Assembly (NCBI RefSeq): GCF_004762035.2
Contig: NZ_SIJK02000018.1
Span: 42,730-106,729 of the forward strand
Length of the DNA stretch: 64,000 nt
Reading direction: 5' to 3'
Source: Candidatus Chloroploca mongolica
GTDB taxonomy: Bacteria; Chloroflexota; Chloroflexia; Chloroflexales; Chloroflexaceae
Shown here: positions 1-8,248 of the stretch, piece by piece
Layout of the letters: each line of letters starts with the position of its first letter
Numbering within the stretch: the first letter of the stretch is position 1
Notes under the pieces: generated by a model
Database searches by the model: none
The model's input: the letters and a program-made list of their open reading frames with translations, nothing else
What the model was told of the DNA's origin: nothing
Position numbers and translations under genes: made by a program

Positions 1-2154
1 ATATTCGAGCGTGAGGGTGTGCGGATGCAACAGCAACACGGCGGCTGCATCGACACCAAGCTGCTGGATCGTTTGCTCAACCAGAAAATCAAGCGTGAGC
101 CGCACATCAAAGCTACTGGTGATCGCCCGATCAATGGAACGTAAGGAGGTTAGACGCTGCAACCGTCGTTCCGTCTGTTCGATTAAGGTTACCCGATAGA
201 GCGTGCTCGCCGCAAGGTCGGCAATCGCCCCCACCAGCCGTGCCTCAGCTTCACTGATGGGGGCCGTCCGCCCAGCCCACAACACGCCGATGATCGTATC
301 GTCGGTACGTAACGGGGCGCACACGCCCGCCTGCACGCCATTGAGATCGGCGGCTGGCTGAATGGAGGGGTCGTTCGCAAGGTCATTGCAGTGATACAAC
401 GCACCGGTCTCCATCACATGTCCGCTTACACCAACCCCTGCTGGAAGGCGGAGTCCGCGCAGATGCACCCACGGCCCTAGTCCGAGCTCAAAGACAGTCT
501 CGCCACTCCGCGGGTCGCGCATCGCCAGAGCGGTCGCCTCGACCCCGACGAGAATGCAGGTCTGCGCCAGCAGGGTTGGTAGCAGTTCCAGGCGGCTGGA
601 AGTATTGCGCATGGCATCAACTAATGTCAGCAGCGCCTGACGCTCGCGATCACGCTCAACCCGGCTCGTGATCTCCTGTTTGATCGCCACAAAATGGCTC
701 AACTGATCATCCACCAGCACCGGGGTGATCGTCATCTCTTCGCTATAGAGGCTGCCATCTTTGCGCTTGTTGATCAGTTCACCACGCCAGACCTTTCCGC
801 TCAACACGGTCTGCCACATCTCGGTATAAAAGGCCGTATCATGATGACCTGAACGCAACACCGACGTCTTGCGGCCCATAACTTCACCAATGTTATAGCC
901 GGTCAAGGCCGTAAACGCAGGATTGGCCCACTCGATCATGCCATTGAGATCGGTGATCACCATCGCAGTAGCGGCAACATTCAATGCCGTGCGCAGCAGT
1001 TCAAGGTCGTGCATAGCTTGATGCCGCATACTCACATCGCGGACAACACTGAGGATGATCGTTTCACCATCAATCATTGCCGAGCTTGCACTCACCTCAA
1101 CCGGAAAGTAGGTGCCATCTTTGCGTTGATGGCGTGTCTCGAAGATGATCCCACTCTTCAAGGCCTCGGCCATCTGCTGTGGCACCAGATCCTGTGTTTC
1201 AGGAGCACGCAACTGGGGCATCGTCATTTGCAACAACTCTCCATGGGTGTAACCATATGCCTCACTGGCCGCCTGGTTGGCCTCGATGATCTGTCCATCC
1301 GTGGGGCGCACAAAGAAGACAATATCGCGGGTATGTTCCGCCAGCAAGCGGTAACGCTCTAGGTTACGCTGGGCCGTGACCCGCATCGTGACATCCCGAG
1401 CCACCCCTTCCAGCGCAAGCACCTTGTTGTCGGCATCGGTAACCAGGCTACTGCTCTGCTCAACCCATTTGAGCGAGCCATCTCTGGTCAAGATACGCAC
1501 GACCAGGGTGGTATGCGCTTGTTTGCTTGCAATCGCACATTTGAACTGTTCTCGATCGTCAGGATGTACCAGTTGATGCACCAGTTCAGGATGCGCATAA
1601 AATTCATCGGCATGATACCCGGTCAACTGTACAATGGACGGACTGATATACTCAAGTTCAGGCTCGGGAACCAGGCGATAACGGTAGATTACATCAAACG
1701 CATGTTCCGCCATCGTGCGAAAACGGACCTCAGAGGCGCGTACCGCTTCATGAGCCAACTTCTGCTCAGTGATGTCCATCGCCACAGTGATGATCGATTG
1801 CATACCGGTCGCGGCATCATAGACCATCGAGGCTGAAATCAGCAGAAAAATCGTGTGCCCATCACGACGCTCACGTGCAACCTCCTCACCCGTGATCAAA
1901 CCATCACGGACGACACGGCGGCGCAATTCATCAAATTCTCCGCGTTGCGCTGCATTGACAATGGGCAATGGCCGCCCAATCACTTCGGCGGCTGACCAAC
2001 CAAAGATCCGTGCTGAAGCTGCATTCCAGGTAAGGACAAGACCATCGAGGCTGATGGTGTAGATAGGCTGCGGGGCAGCCTCGATCATCGCAGTGACATA
2101 ACTCTGAACTTGTAGCAAGTTGTGATGCACCGGGTGGTTATGACTCGTATCCAT
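1..2154 (-). CDS. multi-PAS/GAF sensor protein, C-terminus outside the window
   Basis: The frame is open from an ATG at 2154 down to base 1, giving 718 residues with no stop. Reading it by eye shows four PAS domains in series (about residues 15-130, 135-255, 262-378 and 380-500), each with the asparagine-containing core and the trailing D(I/V)(T/S) linker typical of PAS/PAC repeats. A GAF domain follows (about 515-665), and a second GAF begins at about 675. Such arrays usually precede a histidine kinase, diguanylate cyclase or phosphatase output, but the output domain lies beyond the window, so the activity is unknown. No membrane segment is visible, so a cytoplasmic sensor is inferred. The Shine-Dalgarno before the ATG is weak. 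Confidence 0.88.
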   Translation of the reverse strand, partial: MDTSHNHPVHHNLLQVQSYVTAMIEAAPQPIYTISLDGLVLTWNAASARIFGWSAAEVIGRPLPIVNAAQRGEFDELRRRVVRDGLITGEEVARERRDGHTIFLLISASMVYDAATGMQSIITVAMDITEQKLAHEAVRASEVRFRTMAEHAFDVIYRYRLVPEPELEYISPSIVQLTGYHADEFYAHPELVHQLVHPDDREQFKCAIASKQAHTTLVVRILTRDGSLKWVEQSSSLVTDADNKVLALEGVARDVTMRVTAQRNLERYRLLAEHTRDIVFFVRPTDGQIIEANQAASEAYGYTHGELLQMTMPQLRAPETQDLVPQQMAEALKSGIIFETRHQRKDGTYFPVEVSASSAMIDGETIILSVVRDVSMRHQAMHDLELLRTALNVAATAMVITDLNGMIEWANPAFTALTGYNIGEVMGRKTSVLRSGHHDTAFYTEMWQTVLSGKVWRGELINKRKDGSLYSEEMTITPVLVDDQLSHFVAIKQEITSRVERDRERQALLTLVDAMRNTSSRLELLPTLLAQTCILVGVEATALAMRDPRSGETVFELGLGPWVHLRGLRLPAGVGVSGHVMETGALYHCNDLANDPSIQPAADLNGVQAGVCAPLRTDDTIIGVLWAGRTAPISEAEARLVGAIADLAASTLYRVTLIEQTERRLQRLTSLRSIDRAITSSFDVRLTLDFLVEQTIQQLGVDAAAVLLLHPHTLTLEY

Positions 2155-2347
2155 GTGAAACAGCCTGGCAAGCGCAACTGCGTTCTCAGGTCAGGATGAG
2201 GTACGCATCACAATAATCCAGCACGACAGCATGATGAAAACAGGGTTTGGATACCCTTTCCTAGTGTACCATGTAGGGTGTACAATTTGAATACCTGATG
2301 CACAAGATCGCCATTCTGTAGGGGCCTCCCAGAAGAGGAGAAACTCG

Positions 2348-4027
2348 ATGACCCGTCTACCGGTGCTCTTTATCCCTGGCATCACTGGTTCGTTTAACCT
2401 GGGGGTGCTGCTCAACTGGCGAGGATCAACGTTAAAGGATTGGAATTTTCCGCCTTTTACCGATTATGGCAAGCAGTTGACGGCAGCGTTCACAGCGGCT
2501 GGCTATCGTCGTGACCACGACTTTTTTGTCGCCTTCTATGACTGGCGGATGTCGGTCAAGGATAGTGCGACAACCTATCTCAAGCCCTGGATCGACCTGG
2601 CCAAGAAGCGCTCGGGGGCGGCAACCGTGATTCTGATCGGCCATAGCATGGGTGGCCTGGTGGCGCGTAGCTACCTGCAAAGCCCTGCGTATGAAGATGA
2701 TGTTGCCCATCTGATCACACTCGGGACACCCCATCGCGGTGCCGCCGATTCCTACTATGCCTGGGGTGGCGGCGAACCAAAGTCGGATGGGCAGATCAAG
2801 CTTGTCTTCGATGTCTATCTCTGGTACCTCCGCCATGCCCATCCTTTCCAGACTGAACTGGATCGCCTGCGCGCCATGCGTACGCTGGTACCAGGGGTGC
2901 GCGACCTTTTGCCAATTGATGGCTTTTTGCTCAATGAGGGTGGGCCTGCACTCCCTAAACGCCCCGCGACCCTGGTTGAACGCAATCTTGTGGGCGATAT
3001 GCTCAATCAGCCTCCCGGTCTCGAGACGCTCTTGTCACGGGTGCCTGTCACGACCATCAGCGGTATTGGCCGAGCAACCATCGCGACCATTACCGTAACG
3101 TCGCCCCCTATCCCACCGGGCGATCCGCCCCGCTTTCCCGATGGGGCACCAGTCAGCGATCAGAGTAGCAGTGATGGCGATGGTACGGTGTTACGCTCGA
3201 ATGCCCAGGTCGATCATCCCCAGGTCAACAATAGTCCACCCTTGCACGATGTCGGCCACGGGACAATGCCCGATCATCCCGCGACCATCGAGCGTATCTT
3301 TGCCTCACTCCAAGCCGATCCGCCCCCAGTGCTCGGCGGTATTCCTGTTACCGAGCCGCGTCTGGTGATTATGACCGCCTCGCCTGTGACGATGCAGGTC
3401 GAAATGCCCACTGGCAGAGCAATGCAGGCCCCAACTGTCCTTGGTGGCACACCCGAACAGGCACCAACGCGCCGTAAACGGGTGATCAAAGGGCGCGACC
3501 ACGGCCATCAGGGCAAACACCTCAATATGGTGGTGATTCCGCAGCCCGTTGCTGGTTCATATAGCGTGCATGTGACCGGCACCGCCACCGGCGTGTTTGC
3601 CGTTGGGGCGATGCTGATCGGCGGTGAAGAGGTAACCGTGCTTGGTGGGAGTGAAACGAGCGAGGGCTCCATCAATCGCTCAGAGAACACGTCCATCACA
3701 ACTCGTCATGGGCAGGTTGCGGCTGGAACCGAACTCTTCTTTGCCGTTGATTGTCAGCATCTCGATGTAGCCCCGGCGATGTGGCTCGATAAGACGAGAA
3801 CCATGAACCATGCCGTAGAACGCTTGCGCACGGCAATGCAAACAACCGAGCCGACCGTGCTCGGTGGGGGCAGTGAGGGCGACGAGATGGTCAATGCCGC
3901 CATGCGGAGTGCCACCGAACCCTCGGATCAGGTTGACGCCCTCTGCAATCTCGCCGAGCATATGCTGGGGCCACACAACGAAGATCTGGCCGAGGCAGTC
4001 ATTATGCAGCTACGCGCCGTCAAGTGA
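2348..4027 (+). CDS. alpha/beta-hydrolase (lipase/acyltransferase-like) with repeated VLGG motifs
   Basis: A 559-residue protein. The N-terminal half (about residues 1-330) resembles the lecithin:cholesterol acyltransferase/PGAP1-like branch of alpha/beta hydrolases: an early LFIPGI segment, the nucleophile elbow GHSMGG followed by LVARSYL, then LGTPHRG. A DGDGTV segment and a later HG (VGHGTMPDHP) are candidates for the remaining catalytic residues. The C-terminal 200 residues look beta-rich and carry four short VLGG motifs (PVLGG, TVLGG three times) at irregular spacing; their role is unknown. No signal peptide is visible. AGGAG lies 6-9 bases before the ATG. The stop overlaps the GTG start of the next gene, so the two are probably translationally coupled. 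The substrate cannot be named. Confidence 0.88.
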   Translation: MTRLPVLFIPGITGSFNLGVLLNWRGSTLKDWNFPPFTDYGKQLTAAFTAAGYRRDHDFFVAFYDWRMSVKDSATTYLKPWIDLAKKRSGAATVILIGHSMGGLVARSYLQSPAYEDDVAHLITLGTPHRGAADSYYAWGGGEPKSDGQIKLVFDVYLWYLRHAHPFQTELDRLRAMRTLVPGVRDLLPIDGFLLNEGGPALPKRPATLVERNLVGDMLNQPPGLETLLSRVPVTTISGIGRATIATITVTSPPIPPGDPPRFPDGAPVSDQSSSDGDGTVLRSNAQVDHPQVNNSPPLHDVGHGTMPDHPATIERIFASLQADPPPVLGGIPVTEPRLVIMTASPVTMQVEMPTGRAMQAPTVLGGTPEQAPTRRKRVIKGRDHGHQGKHLNMVVIPQPVAGSYSVHVTGTATGVFAVGAMLIGGEEVTVLGGSETSEGSINRSENTSITTRHGQVAAGTELFFAVDCQHLDVAPAMWLDKTRTMNHAVERLRTAMQTTEPTVLGGGSEGDEMVNAAMRSATEPSDQVDALCNLAEHMLGPHNEDLAEAVIMQLRAVK

Positions 4028-4239
4028 AACGGGTTGTGCTCTTTCTGCGCGGTGCCATCCCGCTGCTGTTCGTGGCCGCGCTGCTGATTGCAGGGCCAAC
4101 CTTGCTGGCCTGGTGGTTGATCGGCGGGGCTTTTAGCTGGCACCACCTGGCCTTTGGGCTCGGTGGTGCCGTGTTGCTACTCGCAATAGGGGGCACATGG
4201 TTGGGCTGGGCCATGGGGCGTTTCAAGCAGAAGATGTGA
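4024..4239 (+). CDS. small two-TM membrane protein
   Basis: A 71-residue protein starting with GTG inside a GTGA overlap with the lipase-like gene's stop codon. It has two hydrophobic spans, about residues 5-33 and 41-64, a short linker and a basic C-terminal tail (GRFKQKM). No family is recognised. Coupling to the hydrolase suggests the two products work at or near the membrane together, but this rests on position alone. Confidence 0.6.
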   Translation: MKRVVLFLRGAIPLLFVAALLIAGPTLLAWWLIGGAFSWHHLAFGLGGAVLLLAIGGTWLGWAMGRFKQKM

Positions 4240-4247
4240 GGCTTGTC

Positions 4248-4592
4248 CTAGCCAAAGACACGCTCGGCGGCAATAATGCGCGGCGTAACAGCGCGACGCA
4301 ACTCATAGTAACGTACCGAGAGCCAGCGCCCCGTCTGGCGCAATGAGGGTACCGGGTGCCGACGCAACCAGCGCAACGAACGCCGCCACGAGAGATGGGC
4401 TAGGCGCAGCATTCGATCACGCCGACCAAGCAGAACAATTGCCAGAACCAAGGCAGGCCAACCAGGAATGATTGGCAAGACCATGCCAAGCACCCAGACA
4501 CCAAGCAAAGCTAGCCCGAGTGTGCGCCGAAGCAGTGGATTCAGCTTATATCTCCCATCACGACGCACCCGCATCGATCTTCTCCTTCGCAT
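4248..4592 (-). CDS. PGPGW-type small transmembrane protein
   Basis: A 114-residue protein with a very basic N-terminus (MRRRRSMRVRRDGR), one or two hydrophobic spans at about residues 22-55 containing the sequence LPIIPGWPALVLAIVLLG, and an arginine-rich cytoplasmic tail. The P-x-x-PGW core with an ALVLAIVLLG-type continuation resembles the small membrane proteins annotated as 'PGPGW'; their biochemical role is unknown. It converges with the preceding small membrane gene, only 8 bases apart. A strong terminator just upstream separates it from the prenyl-synthase homologue. Confidence 0.7.
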   Translation of the reverse strand: MRRRRSMRVRRDGRYKLNPLLRRTLGLALLGVWVLGMVLPIIPGWPALVLAIVLLGRRDRMLRLAHLSWRRSLRWLRRHPVPSLRQTGRWLSVRYYELRRAVTPRIIAAERVFG

Positions 4593-4602
4593 CTACTTCG
4601 TT

Positions 4603-4643
4603 GCTGTTGGAAAAAGCCAGCAAAGCTGGTTTTTTCCAACAGC
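4603..4643 (-). terminator. intrinsic terminator after the prenyl-synthase homologue
   Basis: Arms of 19 bases at 4603-4621 and 4625-4643 with an AAA loop and a single G-T pair; the arms contain A and T runs, so it can work on either strand. It sits 20 bases beyond the stop of the minus-strand gene 4663-5658. Confidence 0.8.
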
Positions 4644-4662
4644 AGAAAACCTTCTCTTCAAA

Positions 4663-5658
4663 TTATAGCGAATCGTGATGATGAACAGATCGCTGCTGAA
4701 TGAGATCTGGATGAGAAGATTGTCCAATTGCCTGAGCAATGGTGAGCAGATCGTCACGCGCCTGACAGTGCGGGAGATCGCTCAAGGCCTTCTGGGCATA
4801 GTCGGTGAGGCGCAGGATTTCGTGGCACGTCGGTGCGATCCCGAGACACCGCACTTCATTGATAGCCCACGTCTGCTCGGCGGGATCAGTGGTATCCAGT
4901 GCCGCAGCGAGGCGCTCGCTGTCGCTCTGCGTCGCAGCGAAGATCATAGGGAGCGTCACTGTTGCCATGCCCAGACGCACCGCAGCAGCATGGGCATCCA
5001 CTGCAACGTCAGCGAAGAGGCTCACTTCATCGATGAGGCGCCAGGCACACCCGAGCGCGGCCCCAAAGCGGCCAAGATCATCAATGTGTTGCTCGCCAAA
5101 CCCGCCACAGATTGCCCCGGCGCGACAGGCAGCCCTAAAGAGCGCGGCATGAGCGTCAGTCATATGATCATAGTGAGCACGGCGCGCTTCGTCGAAGGGA
5201 ACCAGGTTGATCACGGGGGCAAGCGCACTTGCGCTGATCTGCATCACCGCCTCGGCATAGACATCAATGACGCGTCGATCAGGGCTCAAGGCCATTTCAC
5301 CCGAGGCCAAGGCAAAAAGATAGTCACCCACCATCAAAGGAATCCCGTGCGACCAGGGATCGCCCGACAAGAAACCACGCCGACGCGCAGCAGCGTCAAC
5401 AAGCACGTCATGCGTCTGGGTGGCCGCATGAATCAATTCAACGGCGGCAGCAACATGCGCGACCGACTCAGGATGGTAGGTTCCCGTCTGTGCCGCAAGA
5501 ATGACCAGCGCCGCACGCACATAGGCATCCTCGGTCGCAAAGAGATGCGTCTCAACAACCTGGATAATCGCCGTACGTTGCGCGGTGCGTTGCCGTACAA
5601 TAGTCTGGACGTAGCCAAGCTCGGTTGCAAGCTTTGATAAAATGGATGACGGTATCAT
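4663..5658 (-). CDS. polyprenyl synthetase family protein with degraded Asp-rich motifs
   Basis: A 331-residue all-helical trans-isoprenyl diphosphate synthase homologue. The first aspartate-rich region keeps the frame of the family (AVELIHAATQTHD, then ARRRG) but reads D84-V-L-V-D88 instead of DDxxD, so one metal-binding Asp is lost. The second region (GCAWRLIDEV) reads D210-E-V-S-L instead of DDxxD. The GDYLFA segment that usually precedes helix F is kept. In active family members these Asp residues bind Mg-diphosphate, so this may be a non-catalytic partner subunit of a heteromeric synthase or a repurposed protein. A minus-strand TATAAT ends 8 bases before the ATG, so the transcript may be almost leaderless. 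Confidence 0.85.
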   Translation of the reverse strand: MIPSSILSKLATELGYVQTIVRQRTAQRTAIIQVVETHLFATEDAYVRAALVILAAQTGTYHPESVAHVAAAVELIHAATQTHDVLVDAAARRRGFLSGDPWSHGIPLMVGDYLFALASGEMALSPDRRVIDVYAEAVMQISASALAPVINLVPFDEARRAHYDHMTDAHAALFRAACRAGAICGGFGEQHIDDLGRFGAALGCAWRLIDEVSLFADVAVDAHAAAVRLGMATVTLPMIFAATQSDSERLAAALDTTDPAEQTWAINEVRCLGIAPTCHEILRLTDYAQKALSDLPHCQARDDLLTIAQAIGQSSHPDLIQQRSVHHHDSL

Positions 5659-5665
5659 ACAATTT

Positions 5666-5671
5666 ATTATA
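5666..5671 (-). promoter_or_regulatory. -10 element for the prenyl-synthase homologue
   Basis: The minus strand reads TATAAT here, only 7 bases before the ATG at 5658. A start site 6-7 bases downstream would fall almost on the start codon. The -35 region is weak (CCCACA at 17-base spacing). Confidence 0.4.
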
Positions 5672-5694
5672 CGTTGTTTCGGCCTCGCTGTGGG

Positions 5695-5723
5695 TTGACA
5701 TTATAGCCGAGCACACTCACAAT
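5695..5723 (+). promoter_or_regulatory. promoter for the penicillin acylase operon
   Basis: TTGACA at 5695-5700 and CACAAT at 5718-5723 with a 17-base spacer, about 65 bases before the first ATG of the operon. Confidence 0.55.
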
Positions 5724-5788
5724 TGTGCTGATAATCCGTTTCACGCTGAATTTGATGGAACGAGGGCCACAGGCCACCAGGAGAAGCT

Positions 5789-8248
5789 ATGTCAATGTTT
5801 GACTTTTCTCGCCTTGCCCGAGCGTTCGGGCTCACGATGGGCCTCGCCGCCGGTGCCGCTGGTGTGGGTGCCCTTGCAGCCCTGCGCCGCCCTTTGCCAC
5901 GCACAACGGGGCGCGTGGCACTGCCGGGTCTGACGGCTCGTGCCACGGTTCACCGCGACCGCTGGGGTATTCCTCATCTCTATGCCAGCACGAATCAAGA
6001 TCTCTTCGCCGCCCTCGGTTTTGTCCATAGCCAGGATCGGCTCTGGCAAATGGAATTGCATCGCCGTACCGCCCGCGGCCAATTGGCCGAGATCTTCGGA
6101 CCAATTGCCCTCAGTTCAGATCAGTTTATCCGTACCCTCGGTTTTTCACGCGTGGCTGAACGTGAAGCTGAACTGATTGATGCTGAGACGGCATCGCTGA
6201 TTGAAGCCTATGTCACCGGCATCAATCAAGGCGTCGAGACCCTGCGCGGTCGCCTCCCGCTCGAATATACGATCCTCGGGTTTCAACCACGTCCCTGGGA
6301 TCTTGTCGATATTCTCGCGTGGCCCAAGATGATGGCGCTGAATCTTTCAACTAACTGGATGAGCGAGCTCTTCAATGCTCAGATGGTTGCGCTCGTTGGT
6401 GAAGAACGGGCCACCGCACTCGCGGCGCGGTCTTGCCAGCCTGAGATGCTGACCTTGCCCCGGGGAACCAGTTACCCAGAAGATCTCGGGGCAACAATCC
6501 TGCGCATCGCCGGCGATGCAACGCGCTTTACCGGCGATACAAGTGGGCCACAAGGCTCGAATGCGTGGGTCGTCAGCGGTGACCGCACCGTCCACGGGCG
6601 GCCTCTGCTGGCCAACGATCCCCACCTTGGCCTTGGGTTGCCGGGCCTCTGGTATCTGGCCCATCTCGAAGGGGGCGATTTTCATGTCGCCGGGGTGACG
6701 ATGCCCGGTACCTGTGGCGTGGTCATCGGCCATAATCGCGATATCGCCTGGGGCATGACCAATGCGCCGCTTGATATCCAGGATCTCTATCTTGAACGTC
6801 TGCATCCAGAAGATCCGACCCGGTATGCCTGGCAGGGCGAGTGGCGTACGATGGAGACGCTGCGCGAAGAGATTGTGGTCAAGGGGCAAAAAGAGGTTGT
6901 GCTGGTTGATGTGCATCTGACCCATCACGGGCCGATCATTGATCAGGTGCGCGGGCGGATTGGCGATGCTATCATTGATCCCGCGCCCAATACGGCGCTT
7001 GCCCTGCGCTGGACAGCGCTCGATCCATCGCCAGACCTCAGTCGGGCGGTGCTCAAACTCAACCGGGCTGGGAACTGGGACGAGTTTCGTGCGGCGCTGG
7101 CCGACTGGCATGTGCCGCCCCAGAATTTTGTCTATGCCGACACCCATGGTCAGATTGGGTACGCGCTCGCCGGCAAGATCCCGCTCCGTCCCCACGGCCA
7201 TCCGCATCTGCCTGTGCCAGGCTGGGATGGTGCGTATGAGTGGCAGGGCTTTCTTCCCCCCGAGCACGTACCGGCCAGCCTTAACCCCCCCGATGGGATG
7301 GTCGTCACGGCCAATAACCGCATCGTTGGCCCCGACCATCCGCTTGCGGCCTTGCTCCAAGGCGAATATGCCAACCCGTATCGCGCCGAGCGCATCACCA
7401 CGTTGCTTGAGGCGACCGAACGTCACGATACCCGGAGTTTTGCCCAGATCCAGCAGGATGCGCTCGCGCTTCCAGGGCTGAAGCTGGCACGTTTGATCGC
7501 AACTCTTGAACTGTCAGATCCGCTTGAACAGGCCGCCCGCGATCTGTTGGTTGCCTGGGATGGCGTGTTGAATATCGAGAGCAGTGCGGCAACCGTCTAT
7601 GATAGCCTGCGCTACCACCTTACGCGAGTGACCTACCGCGAACTCGACGGGCTGATTGGGGTGGCCGCAGCTGTTGGTGCGTTCAGCGCAATTCCCGCGA
7701 ATATTTATCTCGAACATGCGCTGCCAACCCTTCTGGAACGCATCGAAGCAGCCCCCCTCCCTGATCGACCCGATCCCTGGCTCGGCAACGGGCGCACCTG
7801 GAACGAGGTGCTCGCGCAGGCTTTCAGTCGCGCTGTCACCGAGTTGCGCAACCGCCTCGGCACCGATCCAAAACGCTGGGTCTATAAACGCGTCCATACG
7901 CTGACCCTGCGGCATCCCCTGGGGAGCGTCCCGGCCCTTGCCTCGCTCTTCAACCGTGGCCCCTGGCCGATGGTCGGTGATGTTGACACGGTCAATCACC
8001 AGTATGTGCCGCGCGAAACGGCAGCAGGGCCAGCCTATAATGGTCCCTCATATCGTCAGATCCTCGATCCAGGCGACTGGGATAACGCACGAGTCATCAT
8101 TCCAACTGGGCAAAGCGGCCATCCCGCCAGCAAGCACTACGCCAGCCTGACCAGTACGTGGCGAACCGGCGGGTATCTTCCTCTCTTCTGGACCCGTGAA
8201 GCCGTCGAGCGGCACACGGTCGAGACATTGATCCTGGAGTCAGCATGA
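5789..8248 (+). CDS. penicillin acylase family Ntn-hydrolase
   Basis: An 819-residue precursor of the penicillin/cephalosporin/homoserine-lactone acylase family, which cleaves amide bonds of N-acylated compounds. A hydrophobic segment at about residues 12-32 looks like a membrane anchor or signal. The short chain begins near RDRWGIPHLYA and includes FVHSQDRLWQMELHRR. Autocatalytic cleavage is expected in the sequence GPQGSNAWV between G256 and S257, freeing Ser257 as the N-terminal nucleophile; NDPHLGL and the asparagine in TANNRI are further family motifs. AGGAG precedes the ATG. The gene overlaps the next by ATGA, and the downstream glucosidase and phosphoesterase form one operon. The substrate is unknown; acyl-homoserine lactones or other acyl amides are possible. 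Confidence 0.93.
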   Translation: MSMFDFSRLARAFGLTMGLAAGAAGVGALAALRRPLPRTTGRVALPGLTARATVHRDRWGIPHLYASTNQDLFAALGFVHSQDRLWQMELHRRTARGQLAEIFGPIALSSDQFIRTLGFSRVAEREAELIDAETASLIEAYVTGINQGVETLRGRLPLEYTILGFQPRPWDLVDILAWPKMMALNLSTNWMSELFNAQMVALVGEERATALAARSCQPEMLTLPRGTSYPEDLGATILRIAGDATRFTGDTSGPQGSNAWVVSGDRTVHGRPLLANDPHLGLGLPGLWYLAHLEGGDFHVAGVTMPGTCGVVIGHNRDIAWGMTNAPLDIQDLYLERLHPEDPTRYAWQGEWRTMETLREEIVVKGQKEVVLVDVHLTHHGPIIDQVRGRIGDAIIDPAPNTALALRWTALDPSPDLSRAVLKLNRAGNWDEFRAALADWHVPPQNFVYADTHGQIGYALAGKIPLRPHGHPHLPVPGWDGAYEWQGFLPPEHVPASLNPPDGMVVTANNRIVGPDHPLAALLQGEYANPYRAERITTLLEATERHDTRSFAQIQQDALALPGLKLARLIATLELSDPLEQAARDLLVAWDGVLNIESSAATVYDSLRYHLTRVTYRELDGLIGVAAAVGAFSAIPANIYLEHALPTLLERIEAAPLPDRPDPWLGNGRTWNEVLAQAFSRAVTELRNRLGTDPKRWVYKRVHTLTLRHPLGSVPALASLFNRGPWPMVGDVDTVNHQYVPRETAAGPAYNGPSYRQILDPGDWDNARVIIPTGQSGHPASKHYASLTSTWRTGGYLPLFWTREAVERHTVETLILESA

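Noticed and set aside
4675..5637. 320-codon plus-strand frame opposite the prenyl-synthase homologue
   Set aside because: The opposite strand encodes a clear isoprenyl synthase fold; this is its shadow.
6347..7426. 359-codon minus-strand frame inside the penicillin acylase gene
   Set aside because: Shadow of a gene with clear Ntn-hydrolase motifs on the plus strand.
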